NCBI RefSeq assembly: GCF_014145635.1
Contig: NZ_JACHTC010000004.1
Coordinates: 124,001-188,000, forward strand
Direction of reading: 5' to 3'
DNA from: Myroides sp. WP-1
GTDB taxonomy: Bacteria > Bacteroidota > Bacteroidia > Flavobacteriales > Flavobacteriaceae
Length of the DNA: 64,000 bases
Shown: positions 51,506-61,263 of the stretch, piece by piece
Layout of the letters: every line of letters starts with the position of its first letter
Numbering within the stretch: position 1 is the first letter of the stretch
Made by a program: the position numbers and the translations under genes
Notes under the pieces: model-generated
Told to the model about the DNA's origin: nothing
Seen by the model: the letters and a program-made list of their open reading frames with translations, nothing else
Database searches by the model: none

Positions 51506-53737
51506 ATGATTAAAAATTATTGTGTATTTATCGCTTTCTGCTTGACGTCCACCTTGTTTGGACAGCAGATAGATCCGCCTACGTTTTCGGCGAATAGCGG
51601 CTTTTATGATCAAGCTTTTTTACTGCAATTACAACATCCCAATGCCAATGCAACGGTGTTGTATACGTTAGATGGTTCTGAACCTTCCCTAGATAACGTG
51701 AATGGAAAAGTGTATTCGTTTAAAACGAAATACCCCCAACACGGCGGACAACTTCCTTTTGAGATGCATCAGGACACGTTGTTTACTTTAGTATACCAAA
51801 CACCAATTTCCGTCTATGATCGTTCAACAGAGGCTAATCGATTAGCAACTATTTCTACGACATACGAATACAATCCTTATGTTCCCACTACCTTGTTGGA
51901 TAAGAGTTTTGTTGTTAGAGCCAAAGCTTATGTCGATGCAGATCGTGTTTCTGAAACGGTTACCAAGGTGTATTTTGTTGCGAAGAACTATCCTTTTCCC
52001 GTGGTAAATATCAATGTAGACGACGATTTGTTATTTAGTTATGAAAAAGGGTTGTGGGTAGCAGGAAAAACATTTGATGACTGGCGATTGGACAACCCTC
52101 TAGTAGATAATTATGAAACAACGGTTCCTGCTAATTATTGGGCGAAAGGATCGGCTTCTGAAGTTCCGGTTAATTTTATCTACTTGGATAATGGAAGTGA
52201 AGTAGTTAATCAAACCGTTGGAATACGCAATCACGGAAATGGATCGCGACATTTTAAAAACAGGTCATATCGCCTTTATGCCAAAGCTGATTACGGAAAA
52301 AAGCAAATGGAACACTCCTTTTTTGCCAACTACCCTTATGATTCCTTTAAGCGACTTATTGTACGCAACTCGGGTAATGATACTTATCGAACCATGTTTC
52401 GCGATGCCTTTATTCAAAAACTCAACGAACACCTCCATTTTGAAACGCAAAAATATCAACCAGTCGTAACGTTTGTCAATGGAGAGTATTACGGATTGAT
52501 GAACCTAAGGGAACGCTATGATGAAAAGTATTTTGAAAGAGTGTATAACATCAAAGAAAAAGATTTAGATTTTTTGGAAAATAACGGAGTTGTAGAAGTA
52601 GGAGATAGCCTGAAATACGCAGAAATGGTTACTTTTTTTCAAACCAACAATTTGAATTCAACCACGCGCTATAATCAAGCGCTTACGTATATTGATGAGG
52701 TTAATTTTACAGATTATCAAATTGCAGAGATCTATGCCGCTAATTTTGATTGGCCGCACAACAATAATACGTATTTTAGAAAAAGAGTGGCGTATACCCC
52801 TAATGCCCCTTTCGGTCAGGACGGTCGTTTTCGATGGGTTTTTAAAGATTTAGATGCTGGTTTTAATGGCATTGACGAATGGATAAACAATTCGTACAAC
52901 CACAATACCCTTGCATCTGCGATTGCTAGTGAAGACCATATTTTAAGCGGACTGTTGAGCAATACGACGTATAAAAACTACTTTTTAAATCGTTTTGCAG
53001 ATATGTTGAATACTACGTATAAGCAACAACGCGTGCTCGATTTGATCGATGTAATGCGCGACAATATCAGTGCTGAGATGCCGAGGTATATTGAGCGTTG
53101 GAACTTAATTCAATCGATGCAGGATTGGGATAACCGCATTGAACAGCTCAAAGAATTTACGCGTTTGCGAACAAATTATCAGTATCAACACCTACACGCG
53201 CAATTCAATTTGAGCGGAAACTATCAATTAACGGCTCAGATTAACAATCAAGCAATGGGATTTGTCAAAGTAAATACCATTGAAATTAACAACAGTACCA
53301 TTGGGGTTGATGATGATTATGACAATTGGAAAGGAACGTACTTCAAAGGTGTGCCAATTACTTTAGAAGCAGTAGCTTTACCGGGATATAAGTTTTCACA
53401 TTGGACAGGAGATCGATGGTCATTGCAACAAAAAATAACGGTAACGCCTTATGCAAACTTCAAAATTAAAGCTGTTTTTAGACCTGATTTTAGTGTAGGA
53501 GATATTGATCGCGTTGCTTTTATTTTATATCCAAATCCAGCAACAGATGTATTGAATATCACATCTAATTCAGATTTACCTGTAACGTATCGCATTTTTG
53601 ACTACCTCGGTCAAACTATACAAGAAGGAACACTGGTGGATCAAAAAATACAAGTAAGCCAATTCAATAGAGGAATCTATTTAATTGAACTGAAACAAAA
53701 CGGTCAGAAAGTCGTGAAGCGATTTATTAAAAAATAA
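51506..53737 (+). CDS. Secreted CotH-kinase-family protein with T9SS sorting signal
   Basis: A 743-residue secreted protein. After the signal peptide (cut after LFG) comes a chitobiase/LNT-like beta domain (NPNANATVLYTLDGSEPSL). The CotH domain spans about 215-560: IRNHGNGSRHFKNRSYRLYAK, FVNGEYYGLMNLRERYDEKYF and WVFKDLDAGFNG. A small repeat of the InlB/Big-like type follows (VALPGYKFSHWTGD). The last 75 residues are a type IX sorting domain (FILYPNPATDVLNI..., RGIYLIELKQNGQKVVKRFIKK). CotH kinases phosphorylate serines in secreted proteins; here the partner is unknown. Confidence 0.88.
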   Translation: MIKNYCVFIAFCLTSTLFGQQIDPPTFSANSGFYDQAFLLQLQHPNANATVLYTLDGSEPSLDNVNGKVYSFKTKYPQHGGQLPFEMHQDTLFTLVYQTPISVYDRSTEANRLATISTTYEYNPYVPTTLLDKSFVVRAKAYVDADRVSETVTKVYFVAKNYPFPVVNINVDDDLLFSYEKGLWVAGKTFDDWRLDNPLVDNYETTVPANYWAKGSASEVPVNFIYLDNGSEVVNQTVGIRNHGNGSRHFKNRSYRLYAKADYGKKQMEHSFFANYPYDSFKRLIVRNSGNDTYRTMFRDAFIQKLNEHLHFETQKYQPVVTFVNGEYYGLMNLRERYDEKYFERVYNIKEKDLDFLENNGVVEVGDSLKYAEMVTFFQTNNLNSTTRYNQALTYIDEVNFTDYQIAEIYAANFDWPHNNNTYFRKRVAYTPNAPFGQDGRFRWVFKDLDAGFNGIDEWINNSYNHNTLASAIASEDHILSGLLSNTTYKNYFLNRFADMLNTTYKQQRVLDLIDVMRDNISAEMPRYIERWNLIQSMQDWDNRIEQLKEFTRLRTNYQYQHLHAQFNLSGNYQLTAQINNQAMGFVKVNTIEINNSTIGVDDDYDNWKGTYFKGVPITLEAVALPGYKFSHWTGDRWSLQQKITVTPYANFKIKAVFRPDFSVGDIDRVAFILYPNPATDVLNITSNSDLPVTYRIFDYLGQTIQEGTLVDQKIQVSQFNRGIYLIELKQNGQKVVKRFIKK

Positions 53738-53780
53738 AAAAAACGCTTCTCTTATCAGCATAAGAGAAGCGTTTCTATTT
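53738..53780. terminator. Bidirectional terminator
   Basis: AAACGCTTCTCTTA-tcagca-TAAGAGAAGCGTTT, flanked by A- and T-runs, between the CotH gene and the convergent pst operon. Confidence 0.9.
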
Positions 53781-53807
53781 TCATTTCATGCCTTAGCATG
53801 GTATTTT

Positions 53808-54554
53808 TTATCCAAAAACTCCATTGATGTAATTCTTCGTCATTTCGTGTTTGGGATTTTCAAAGATGTCTTGTGTCAATCCGCTTTCTTTTACTTCACC
53901 GAGATACATAAAATAGGTATGATCCGCGATGCGTTGAGCTTGTTGCATGTTGTGTGTTACAATTGCAATGGTATATTTTTCTTTTAGATGGAGAATTAAC
54001 TCTTCAATTTTAATCGTACTCACCGGGTCCAAAGCAGAACAAGGTTCGTCCATTAAGATTACTTCCGGACGCAGCGCTACTGCTCTAGCAATACAAAGAC
54101 GCTGTTGTTGTCCTCCTGATAAACGATGGGCGGGCATTTTTAAATCATCCTTTACTTCATCCCATAAAAAGGCTTCCGTTAAGGCTTTTTCAATCACACT
54201 CTTATCATGCGGAAGGTTATTGATTTTTAAGCCATAAGCGATATTGTCGTAAATGCTTTTCGGAAAGGGATTCGCTTTTTGAAACACCATACCAATGCGC
54301 TTTCTAATTTCCGTTACAGGTATATTTTTTGCGTAAATATCTTGATCTTCTAGCTTGATTGAACCTTGTATTTTGGCATAAGGAACCAAGTCGTGCATGC
54401 GGTTAAAGCTGCGCAATAAGGTACTCTTTCCACAACCCGAAGGACCGATTAAAGCCGTGATTTTATTTTCTTCAAATTGTACACTTACATTTTTTAAAAC
54501 GTGTTTGCTTCCAAAGCTAATATTTAAGTTGTCAGCAGATAATTTAGTTTTCAT
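53808..54554 (-). CDS. pstB: Phosphate ABC transporter ATP-binding protein
   Basis: A 248-residue ABC ATPase that powers phosphate import. Walker A is GPSGCGKST (residues 37-45), the signature is RLSGGQQQR, Walker B is VILMDEPCSALDP, and the switch His is in IVTHNMQQAQRIAD. PstB-typical segments (FNRMHDLVPYAKIQG, NPFPKSIYDNIAYGLKIN) are present. It is the last gene of pstSCAB and overlaps pstA by 11 bases. Confidence 0.96.
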   Translation of the reverse strand: MKTKLSADNLNISFGSKHVLKNVSVQFEENKITALIGPSGCGKSTLLRSFNRMHDLVPYAKIQGSIKLEDQDIYAKNIPVTEIRKRIGMVFQKANPFPKSIYDNIAYGLKINNLPHDKSVIEKALTEAFLWDEVKDDLKMPAHRLSGGQQQRLCIARAVALRPEVILMDEPCSALDPVSTIKIEELILHLKEKYTIAIVTHNMQQAQRIADHTYFMYLGEVKESGLTQDIFENPKHEMTKNYINGVFG

Positions 54555-55401
54555 TTTTTCTGAATTTATAACGGATATAAAATGCGCTTAGGTTTAATAA
54601 AAATACCACAACAATCAAGACTAATGCTGTTCCATAGGCAATGGGTCTTACTTCGTCAATGGATTGATGCTGGGTAGATAACATGTATAAGTGATACGGC
54701 AATGCCATGAATTCTTGATTGAGGTATCCATTGGTATCACTGATGTAAAAAGCTGCTCCAGTAAATAGGATAGGGGCAGTTTCTCCAGCGGCTCTAGATA
54801 AGGTTAATACAACTCCTGTTAATATTCCAGGAACGGCAGAGGGAATCACTACATCTTTGATGGTTTCAAATTTAGTAGCCCCCACAGCTAAAGCGGCTTC
54901 ACGTGTACTATTTGGAATTTGCATTAGGGCTTCTTCTGTTGTGGTGATAATATAGGGAAGAGAAAGTAACCCTAAAGTCAATCCAGCAGCTAAGAGAGAA
55001 GTTCCCAATTGGAGTGTCTGAACGAATAAGGCCAATCCAAATAAACCATAAATAATAGAAGGCACTCCTGATAAATTTCGGATAGCCGCGCGAATGATAC
55101 GCGTTAACCAGTTGTTTTCTGCATATTCATTTAGATAAATGGCACAACACACACCAAAGGGAATACTGAATAAAGCAGTGATTAACGTAATTAAGACCGT
55201 TCCAATAATTGGGGTTAAGATTCCTCCTTTAGTCATTCCCTCTTTGGGAACGCTAGAGATGAATTCCCATGAAAGGCTTCCTGCTCCTTTGCTTACAATT
55301 TCCAAAATAATGACAACCAAGAAAAAGCAAACAATAAGCGTTGTTCCAACTAGGGTTCCCCATTCGATAATAGAAGATAATTTAAATTTATTAAGCTGCA
55401 T
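54544..55401 (-). CDS. pstA: Phosphate ABC transporter permease PstA
   Basis: A 285-residue inner-membrane permease with about six helices and the EAA loop (REAALAVGATKFETIKDVVIPSA). The PstA landmarks NLSGVPSIIYGLFGLALF and LSRAAGETAPILFTGAAFY are clear. It overlaps pstC and pstB by 11 bases each, so the four genes form a tightly coupled operon. Confidence 0.95.
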   Translation of the reverse strand: MQLNKFKLSSIIEWGTLVGTTLIVCFFLVVIILEIVSKGAGSLSWEFISSVPKEGMTKGGILTPIIGTVLITLITALFSIPFGVCCAIYLNEYAENNWLTRIIRAAIRNLSGVPSIIYGLFGLALFVQTLQLGTSLLAAGLTLGLLSLPYIITTTEEALMQIPNSTREAALAVGATKFETIKDVVIPSAVPGILTGVVLTLSRAAGETAPILFTGAAFYISDTNGYLNQEFMALPYHLYMLSTQHQSIDEVRPIAYGTALVLIVVVFLLNLSAFYIRYKFRKNEN

Positions 55402-56281
55402 GATATTTTCTTAATCGGTTGATAAAATATTCTCCCACAAGATTGGCAATTAACGTCATAAAGAACAAAACAGTCGCTAAAGCGTATAATCCGTAGTAGT
55501 GTGTGGTTTGGTAAGGTACCTCACCCATCTCAATGGCGATGGTTGCAGTCATGGTTTTTACCGAATCGAAGAATCCTTTGGGGATTAAAGCGGCATTACC
55601 TGTTGCCATTAGTACCGTCATGGTTTCTCCGATAGCACGTCCTACACCTAGCATAATGGCGGAGATAATTCCTGGAGCTGCTGCAGGGATAATCACTTTG
55701 CGAAGGGTTTGCCACTTCGTAGCTCCCACACCATAGCTTGCTTCTTTGTAGGTTTTAGGAACCGCGTGAATCGCATCTTCCGCAATAGTGATAATGGTTG
55801 GTAGAGCCATTACGGCTAGTAGAATCGCACCATTTAGGGCGTTTAATCCATTGGGTAAACCGGCCATATCCGCTAATCCTGGACTCACAACCACAATTCC
55901 CAAAAAACCAATCACTACAGAAGGAACAGCGGCAAGCATTTCAATCGCAGGTTTCAAGATATTTTTGAGTCGTGTTCCAGCATATTCAGAAATGAAAGCT
56001 GCAGTACCAATTCCCAAGGGAATTGCAATTAGCATGGCTCCAAAAGTAACAAGCGTTGTACTCAAAATTAGTGGTAGCATACCATAAGCTGGATTTTTTG
56101 CTGTTGGATTCCATTCCATTCCCGTAATAAAATCGAGCGGTTTTACTGCGGTAAAAAAGGAAATCGAATTGTAAATCAATAGCGCTAAAATTCCACCTAA
56201 CAAGCAAAGAACTAATAAGCCCGTTGCTTTAAAGATATATTGAAAGGCAATATCTAAACTTATTCTAACTTTATATTTCAT
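55391..56281 (-). CDS. pstC: Phosphate ABC transporter permease PstC
   Basis: A 296-residue inner-membrane permease, partner of PstA. Landmarks are GMEWNPTAKNPAYGMLPLI, MLAAVPSVVIGFLGI, the EAA loop (KEASYGVGATKWQTLRKVIIPAA) and GRAIGETMTVLMATGNAALIP. It starts 1 base after pstS and overlaps pstA by 11 bases. Confidence 0.95.
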   Translation of the reverse strand: MKYKVRISLDIAFQYIFKATGLLVLCLLGGILALLIYNSISFFTAVKPLDFITGMEWNPTAKNPAYGMLPLILSTTLVTFGAMLIAIPLGIGTAAFISEYAGTRLKNILKPAIEMLAAVPSVVIGFLGIVVVSPGLADMAGLPNGLNALNGAILLAVMALPTIITIAEDAIHAVPKTYKEASYGVGATKWQTLRKVIIPAAAPGIISAIMLGVGRAIGETMTVLMATGNAALIPKGFFDSVKTMTATIAIEMGEVPYQTTHYYGLYALATVLFFMTLIANLVGEYFINRLRKYHAA

Positions 56282-56282
56282 T

Positions 56283-57152
56283 TTATGGTCGTTCTATGAT
56301 GTAATATCCATGATCTTTAATCAGCTGTTTACCAGCTACACTGTTTTCAAAGTCGATAAACGGCTTTACCTTTTCCCAAGAATCCTCCAGGATAAATTGA
56401 TATAATGGACGTTGAAAAAAATAGAGACTGTTGTTGATGGCGTGTGCATCAATAGGAGAGTAGGCAGTTGAGGTAGGAGTTTCTTTGATACTCAATATCT
56501 TAACCGTTGGATTAGTAGCGGTTTCATGTGAGATATAACCGGCACCTACATAGCCAATACCCGATTTATCCGTTTTGATTCCCTCTAGAATCTGAGCATT
56601 ACCCGTCATTTCTTTAGCTGCATTAGAAAATTCTATTTTGAGCTTCTTCTTAATGAACGAATGGGTTCCTGAACTACTTTGGCGTCCGTATAGGTTGATG
56701 GGTAAATCTACGTCCGTCAGCTGGTTCCAATTGGTGATTTCACCTTTCATGATCTTGGCTAGTGTTTCTAGGTCAATCACATCGATGGGAAGATCTTTGT
56801 GAACGACAAAAGCGGTGGCATCTTCTGCAAAAATTACCGTTCTTACCTTGATTTTTTTGTCTTCAAATTGTTGAATTTCCTTCTCCGATAAAGGACGAGA
56901 AGAATTAGCAATATCTGCCTGACCGTTTAATAAAGAGGTAATTCCGATTCCCGATCCCCCTCCAGAGATAGCAATACTAAAATCGGCATCTACTTCGGTG
57001 TACTTTTCTGCTAAGTTAACTGCAAGATTAACCTCCGTATCCGATCCTTTCATCTTGATCGAATGATTCTTGTCTCCACAGGATAACAACAGCAAAGACG
57101 AGAGAATAAGCAGATTTTTTCGTGTTAGAATGTATAGCTGTTTCATTGGCAC
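56283..57152 (-). CDS. pstS: Phosphate-binding lipoprotein PstS
   Basis: A 289-residue lipoprotein (lipobox LLSC, Cys25). The mature part binds phosphate: KGSDTEVNLAVNLAEKY, SGGGSGIGITSLLNGQADIANSSRP and YGRQSSSGTHSFIKKK are the PstS/SphX ligand-binding segments. It heads the operon. An ATG two codons in is an alternative start. No PhoB box could be recognised upstream. Confidence 0.93.
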   Translation of the reverse strand: MPMKQLYILTRKNLLILSSLLLLSCGDKNHSIKMKGSDTEVNLAVNLAEKYTEVDADFSIAISGGGSGIGITSLLNGQADIANSSRPLSEKEIQQFEDKKIKVRTVIFAEDATAFVVHKDLPIDVIDLETLAKIMKGEITNWNQLTDVDLPINLYGRQSSSGTHSFIKKKLKIEFSNAAKEMTGNAQILEGIKTDKSGIGYVGAGYISHETATNPTVKILSIKETPTSTAYSPIDAHAINNSLYFFQRPLYQFILEDSWEKVKPFIDFENSVAGKQLIKDHGYYIIERP

Positions 57153-57321
57153 AAAAAACAGCGTTTCTTTTAACGTAATGGTTACTCTAATATTATCAAT
57201 GTGTTAAGAGTATATTGAAATGAAACAAAATTTAATGTAGAATTCGCACTGTAGTTAAATGAGCGGACAAGTAAAACATGATCCAATTGTGCAGAAAGTA
57301 GATTGGTTTTTTCAATCAAAG

Positions 57322-57364
57322 AAAAAGCGCTAACTAGTACAGGAGACTAGTTAGCGCTTTTTTA
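57322..57364 (-). terminator. Strong terminator downstream of the large secreted-protein gene's neighbour region
   Basis: AAAGCGCTAACTAGT-acaggag-ACTAGTTAGCGCTTT: 15-bp perfect arms with A- and T-runs. It lies 18 bases downstream of the large secreted-protein gene (minus strand) and serves as its terminator. Confidence 0.92.
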
Positions 57365-57381
57365 TAACGGGGAATTAATTT

Positions 57382-59580
57382 TTATTTCACCCAATATTGA
57401 ACAATTCTACCTTCATAAACACTCGAAGTACCAATTCGATTAAGTCTATGTGGTCTCCAGTTTGACCAGCCTGCTCTACAGCTACTTGCTCCACCAAAAT
57501 CATCTGTACTGTCACTACAAGTTCCAATGTGGTGATTTAATTGTGCTTCTGTATTCATGTAAAGACCAAACAAGTCATTGATATCGTATTTGCGGAAGAT
57601 AAACGAGTTTCCAGCTCCTGCAGTTCCCGAAGGATAAACATAGGCAACTGTAGTAGACGTATTTCCTGCATATCCCAATGCTCCATAAAAACCAGTAAAG
57701 AATCCTGATTGACTATACATACCTGGAGGATTAGCAGCAAAACGAACGCTATCAAAATAGTAGTAATAGTCTGGGCTTGTTGTACCTGACTTAACTAGTG
57801 TTTTTCCGAATATTTTACCTTCTGAGGTGTTGTTACTTAGCGATCCTGCAAAATTTGAAGTTGCTGGATTACCCGTTAAAGTAGTAACGTTCCAATAGTT
57901 GTCTTGTGTCCAACGATCGTTAATTGGCGCTACAGTTGTACTTTCAACCTGTTGATAGGTTGCATTCGGATCGGTTGTATGTCCTTTTTCCTTAATGGTA
58001 AATCTAAAGTGTTTGGTAGCTCCCAAACTGCTTCCTACATTGTTTACCGTTGCTGAAGGTAAAGAGAAGTTATACTCGTTAAATTTGCCGTTTAGGGTGG
58101 TCACCATTCCTCGTCCTGGTTGACTTCCGATCGATTCATTTTGACTCTTGAAATCGACTAAAATGAATTTCTCCGACATTGATTTAACCAAAGTCCAACC
58201 ACCATTGCTCATATCACAATACGTTTTGTACTTGTTGCTCGAACCATCTTGTACCCAATAGTAGCCATCAGCGGCAGTCGGGTTTTCATTGAGAATCTGG
58301 ATGCATCGATCCGCTGGTTGAACAAAAGTACCTCTTCCGCTTTTGGTTTGAATATTAAATGAACACTGAGCAGCAGGAGAAGTTGGGATCGCAAAGGTAT
58401 AGGTTGCATTTCCTACAGCCGATGGAGTTCCCTGTGCATAAAAGCGAATAGACGTTGTAGCGTTGGTTATATTAATCGATCCTGTCGAGAATTTCACTCC
58501 ATTAATTGTAGGTGTTTCAAGTAAAATAGAACCCGTAGTAATCACATTGGTTACAGGAATATCTACATAATGACCACCTGTAACCGCTAAGTTTGCATAG
58601 TAATCACCTGATACAACAGCCTGACTACAGTTCATGTTAAATTGTGTTGAGGCACCAAGCACTGTTATTTTGGGCAAACTACAGTTGGCTATGACATTAA
58701 CTCCGTTAAATTTTACCGTAATATCATCAGTTGCAGGTCCATTTATAGGAGATCCTTGTCCTTCAAGTACCACAAGTTGATTTCCAGTTTCTGTAAAAAC
58801 ACCAGAGCCAGAGAACGAATAACCATTTCCTGTATGAACTAAGATTTGGTAGGTTCCTGGTTCTGATATATTTAAAGATAAAGTATACGTGTTGGATGTG
58901 TTTAATGCTGTTCCTTGTGTATAGGTTCCTTGTGGTCCAACAGGTGGATCACAGTTCAGGAAGGTAAATTGCGCAGGATCATACGTACCACACATACTTA
59001 ACCAGCGTTTAACCTGACCATCGTAATAGTTTAAACAGTTGGTTGTTGTGTTGAAAATCATTAAACCATTCGCTGGATTTTCCATGTTGTTTCGTTGAGT
59101 TGTCGATAAGCGCGGAATTAATATCCCTTTGGTATTGGATGTTATTTCTAATTGCGCGTTTTCATCAATCATATTGGTTCCGATTCCAATACTTCCATTT
59201 TGATAAATGCTTTCGTGATTCATCGAAGCAGGAAGACCTGTCTCTACAGACATCCAAGGCTCAGAATCCATTAAATGCCACATGCCTGTATAGGCATTAA
59301 AGACATAGAAGCCAGGATTGTAAATATAAGAAGTTGCTGAAGTTTTTCCATCCATATCTGTCACATAAACCATGGCACCATGTTGATCTTCTCCATACTT
59401 GTCAATATCAGCGTCTAGCTGCTCTACGCTTACACGTGGCAGCAATAATCCATTAGGAGGACCAACTGATGTAGTTTTAATTTCCATACTCACTTTAGGA
59501 TCTCTAGTATAAACACCCACTTGGGCAAGTGCACTAAAGGTAAAGAGGATGGATAATAGAATAAATACTTTTGTTTTCAT
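57382..59580 (-). CDS. Large secreted surface protein with fibrinogen-like C-terminal region
   Basis: A 732-residue protein with a Sec signal peptide (cut after ALAQ). The N-terminal 200 residues have the YTRDPKVSMEIKTTSVGPPNG... and GSIGIGTNMIDENAQLEI layout of tail-fibre/adhesin-type repeats seen in Bacteroidota surface proteins (twice LLLPRVS/ILIPRLST). A beta-rich middle follows. From about 425, CIQILNENPTAADGYYW, TYCDMSNGGWTLVKSM and the closing SCRAGWSNWRPHRLNRIG match a fibrinogen-like (FReD-type) domain. It has no T9SS C-terminal signal that I can see. Probably a surface or secreted adhesin binding a glycan or protein. Confidence 0.72.
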   Translation of the reverse strand: MKTKVFILLSILFTFSALAQVGVYTRDPKVSMEIKTTSVGPPNGLLLPRVSVEQLDADIDKYGEDQHGAMVYVTDMDGKTSATSYIYNPGFYVFNAYTGMWHLMDSEPWMSVETGLPASMNHESIYQNGSIGIGTNMIDENAQLEITSNTKGILIPRLSTTQRNNMENPANGLMIFNTTTNCLNYYDGQVKRWLSMCGTYDPAQFTFLNCDPPVGPQGTYTQGTALNTSNTYTLSLNISEPGTYQILVHTGNGYSFSGSGVFTETGNQLVVLEGQGSPINGPATDDITVKFNGVNVIANCSLPKITVLGASTQFNMNCSQAVVSGDYYANLAVTGGHYVDIPVTNVITTGSILLETPTINGVKFSTGSINITNATTSIRFYAQGTPSAVGNATYTFAIPTSPAAQCSFNIQTKSGRGTFVQPADRCIQILNENPTAADGYYWVQDGSSNKYKTYCDMSNGGWTLVKSMSEKFILVDFKSQNESIGSQPGRGMVTTLNGKFNEYNFSLPSATVNNVGSSLGATKHFRFTIKEKGHTTDPNATYQQVESTTVAPINDRWTQDNYWNVTTLTGNPATSNFAGSLSNNTSEGKIFGKTLVKSGTTSPDYYYYFDSVRFAANPPGMYSQSGFFTGFYGALGYAGNTSTTVAYVYPSGTAGAGNSFIFRKYDINDLFGLYMNTEAQLNHHIGTCSDSTDDFGGASSCRAGWSNWRPHRLNRIGTSSVYEGRIVQYWVK

Positions 59581-60050
59581 AAAAAAATGTGTTTTTATTC
59601 AAAAATTATTTTAAATTCTAAAATTATTATATTTTTATGTTAAAAACAATGTATGTAATTCTTTTTGTTAAATAAATAAAAAAAATATGTAAATCTGTTG
59701 AATTATAGCGAATAAAATCGCTAAATTGGTATTTTAGGATGTTAAAAAGTAAATTTACTATAGAATGTGTTGTTCGTTTGAAGTAAATTTTATAAGAAAC
59801 TTGCTTCTATTTTTTAATCATTGTGTATGAAATGCGATTTTTTTACGAACTAATGCTTTGATTATGATGAAGTTTGTTTTTTGTGCTACAAGTTTACTTG
59901 CTCTTTGTTGCAGTGTATGGAATTGCTTTTGCACTAGTTTATCTCCATGTTTTAATTGCTATATTCGCTTGAATTACCTAATCATCGTTGCTTTTGCTAT
60001 TTTAGACTTAATCATGTATCGCTTCAGGAACGATTAAAACAAGAGATTCT
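59581..60050. other. 470-bp AT-rich gap
   Basis: Very AT-rich DNA with no credible ORF and no promoter consensus recognised; it must contain the divergent promoters of the surface protein and the WG-repeat gene. Confidence 0.5.
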
Positions 60051-61151
60051 ATGAAGAAATTTTTCTTACTTATTTTACTATTGTTGTTACATCCTTCGGT
60101 GAGGGGACAAAATAACGATATTTGGACTGCTTTTTGGGCTGCGGATAGTATACATATCGGTTATAAAAATGAAGCTGGAATTATTCAAATCGAACCCAAG
60201 TTTATGGGGGTTACATTAGCCCAAAAATTTGAACATATTATTGCCGTATCAGAAGAAGTAAATGGAGCGTGGCAAAGTTATTACCTCACCAAAGAGGGAA
60301 CCATTGCAGGAAGAGATAGTTTGTATATTTTCGATAATGGAGCCGATTGTGAAAGTGAGGGTTTTATTCGTTTTACCGATCCTACTACTAGACAAATAGG
60401 ATTATTTAATCGCAAGGGTGAAGTTGCTATTTCTGCTGAATACAATGCATTATCAAGAGTGAGAAATGGGATGGTTGTGGGCTTAAGGGGAGCTGAGAAA
60501 CGCTATTGGGACAAAACAAATCACGCAGGTTGTAATCACTTCAGTTGGTCGGGTGGAGAAGAGGTGTTATTAGATACACTAAACAACGTGTTAGTCGAAA
60601 ATTTTGAGCATAAAAAAGCACTTAACTTTTTTTCACTTGAAAAAAGCGAATCTCCCTCTACGGATTCTAGAAGAAAGAGTTTTTTGGCAGTTGATGGCAA
60701 AACCTATTACTCCTTTGTGGAGTATGAAGAAGAATTTAAACAATGGCTGTTCAACGATCTGTTTGTTGATTTAACGGAAGAAAAGTTACTAGCGGTTTCT
60801 TATAAAACTCTCTTTTGGGAGTCTGCTACAGGTTGGGCTAATTCACCAAGTGATTCATTCATTAAAACTAATTTTGCAATACTGAAAAAGGGATTGTTGG
60901 AAATACAAGAATCCAAGTGCGATTATTTTATTACTCAAGATGGTCTCAATCCATTTATGTATGAAGGCGCTGAATTTGAAATGTATTTTAATAATTGCAG
61001 AGAAGCGAAAGAAGGGCAGTATCCAACAATGACGATTGTGATTTCGCATCAAGATAAAAAGAGCTTTACACAAAATCACTTTGAGTTTTTGAGAATGGAT
61101 GAAGGCTATCGATTGATTGCTGTTACTGTGCGAAACAAGAAAATAAAATGA
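60051..61151 (+). CDS. WG-repeat-containing secreted protein
   Basis: A 366-residue protein with a Sec signal peptide (cut after VRG). The N-terminal half carries WG-like repeats: IGYKNEAGIIQIEPKFMGVTLAQKFEHIIAV, then IGLFNRKGEVAISAEYNALSRVRNGMVVGLR; in this repeat family a Gly-rich turn and a hydrophobic strand alternate. The C-terminal half is unlike any domain I know (FLAVDGKTYYSFVEYEEEFKQWL). Three Cys pairs at most. Function unknown. Confidence 0.75.
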   Translation: MKKFFLLILLLLLHPSVRGQNNDIWTAFWAADSIHIGYKNEAGIIQIEPKFMGVTLAQKFEHIIAVSEEVNGAWQSYYLTKEGTIAGRDSLYIFDNGADCESEGFIRFTDPTTRQIGLFNRKGEVAISAEYNALSRVRNGMVVGLRGAEKRYWDKTNHAGCNHFSWSGGEEVLLDTLNNVLVENFEHKKALNFFSLEKSESPSTDSRRKSFLAVDGKTYYSFVEYEEEFKQWLFNDLFVDLTEEKLLAVSYKTLFWESATGWANSPSDSFIKTNFAILKKGLLEIQESKCDYFITQDGLNPFMYEGAEFEMYFNNCREAKEGQYPTMTIVISHQDKKSFTQNHFEFLRMDEGYRLIAVTVRNKKIK

Positions 61152-61263
61152 GATTCAGAAGAGAGGAATTAACGCTCTTTTGAACCCCATTTTTAGTTTC
61201 TGTGCTATTTGTTTGATAAAAATTGAGTTGAACAATAGTGATTGCATCGATCCATCAAAAAAA

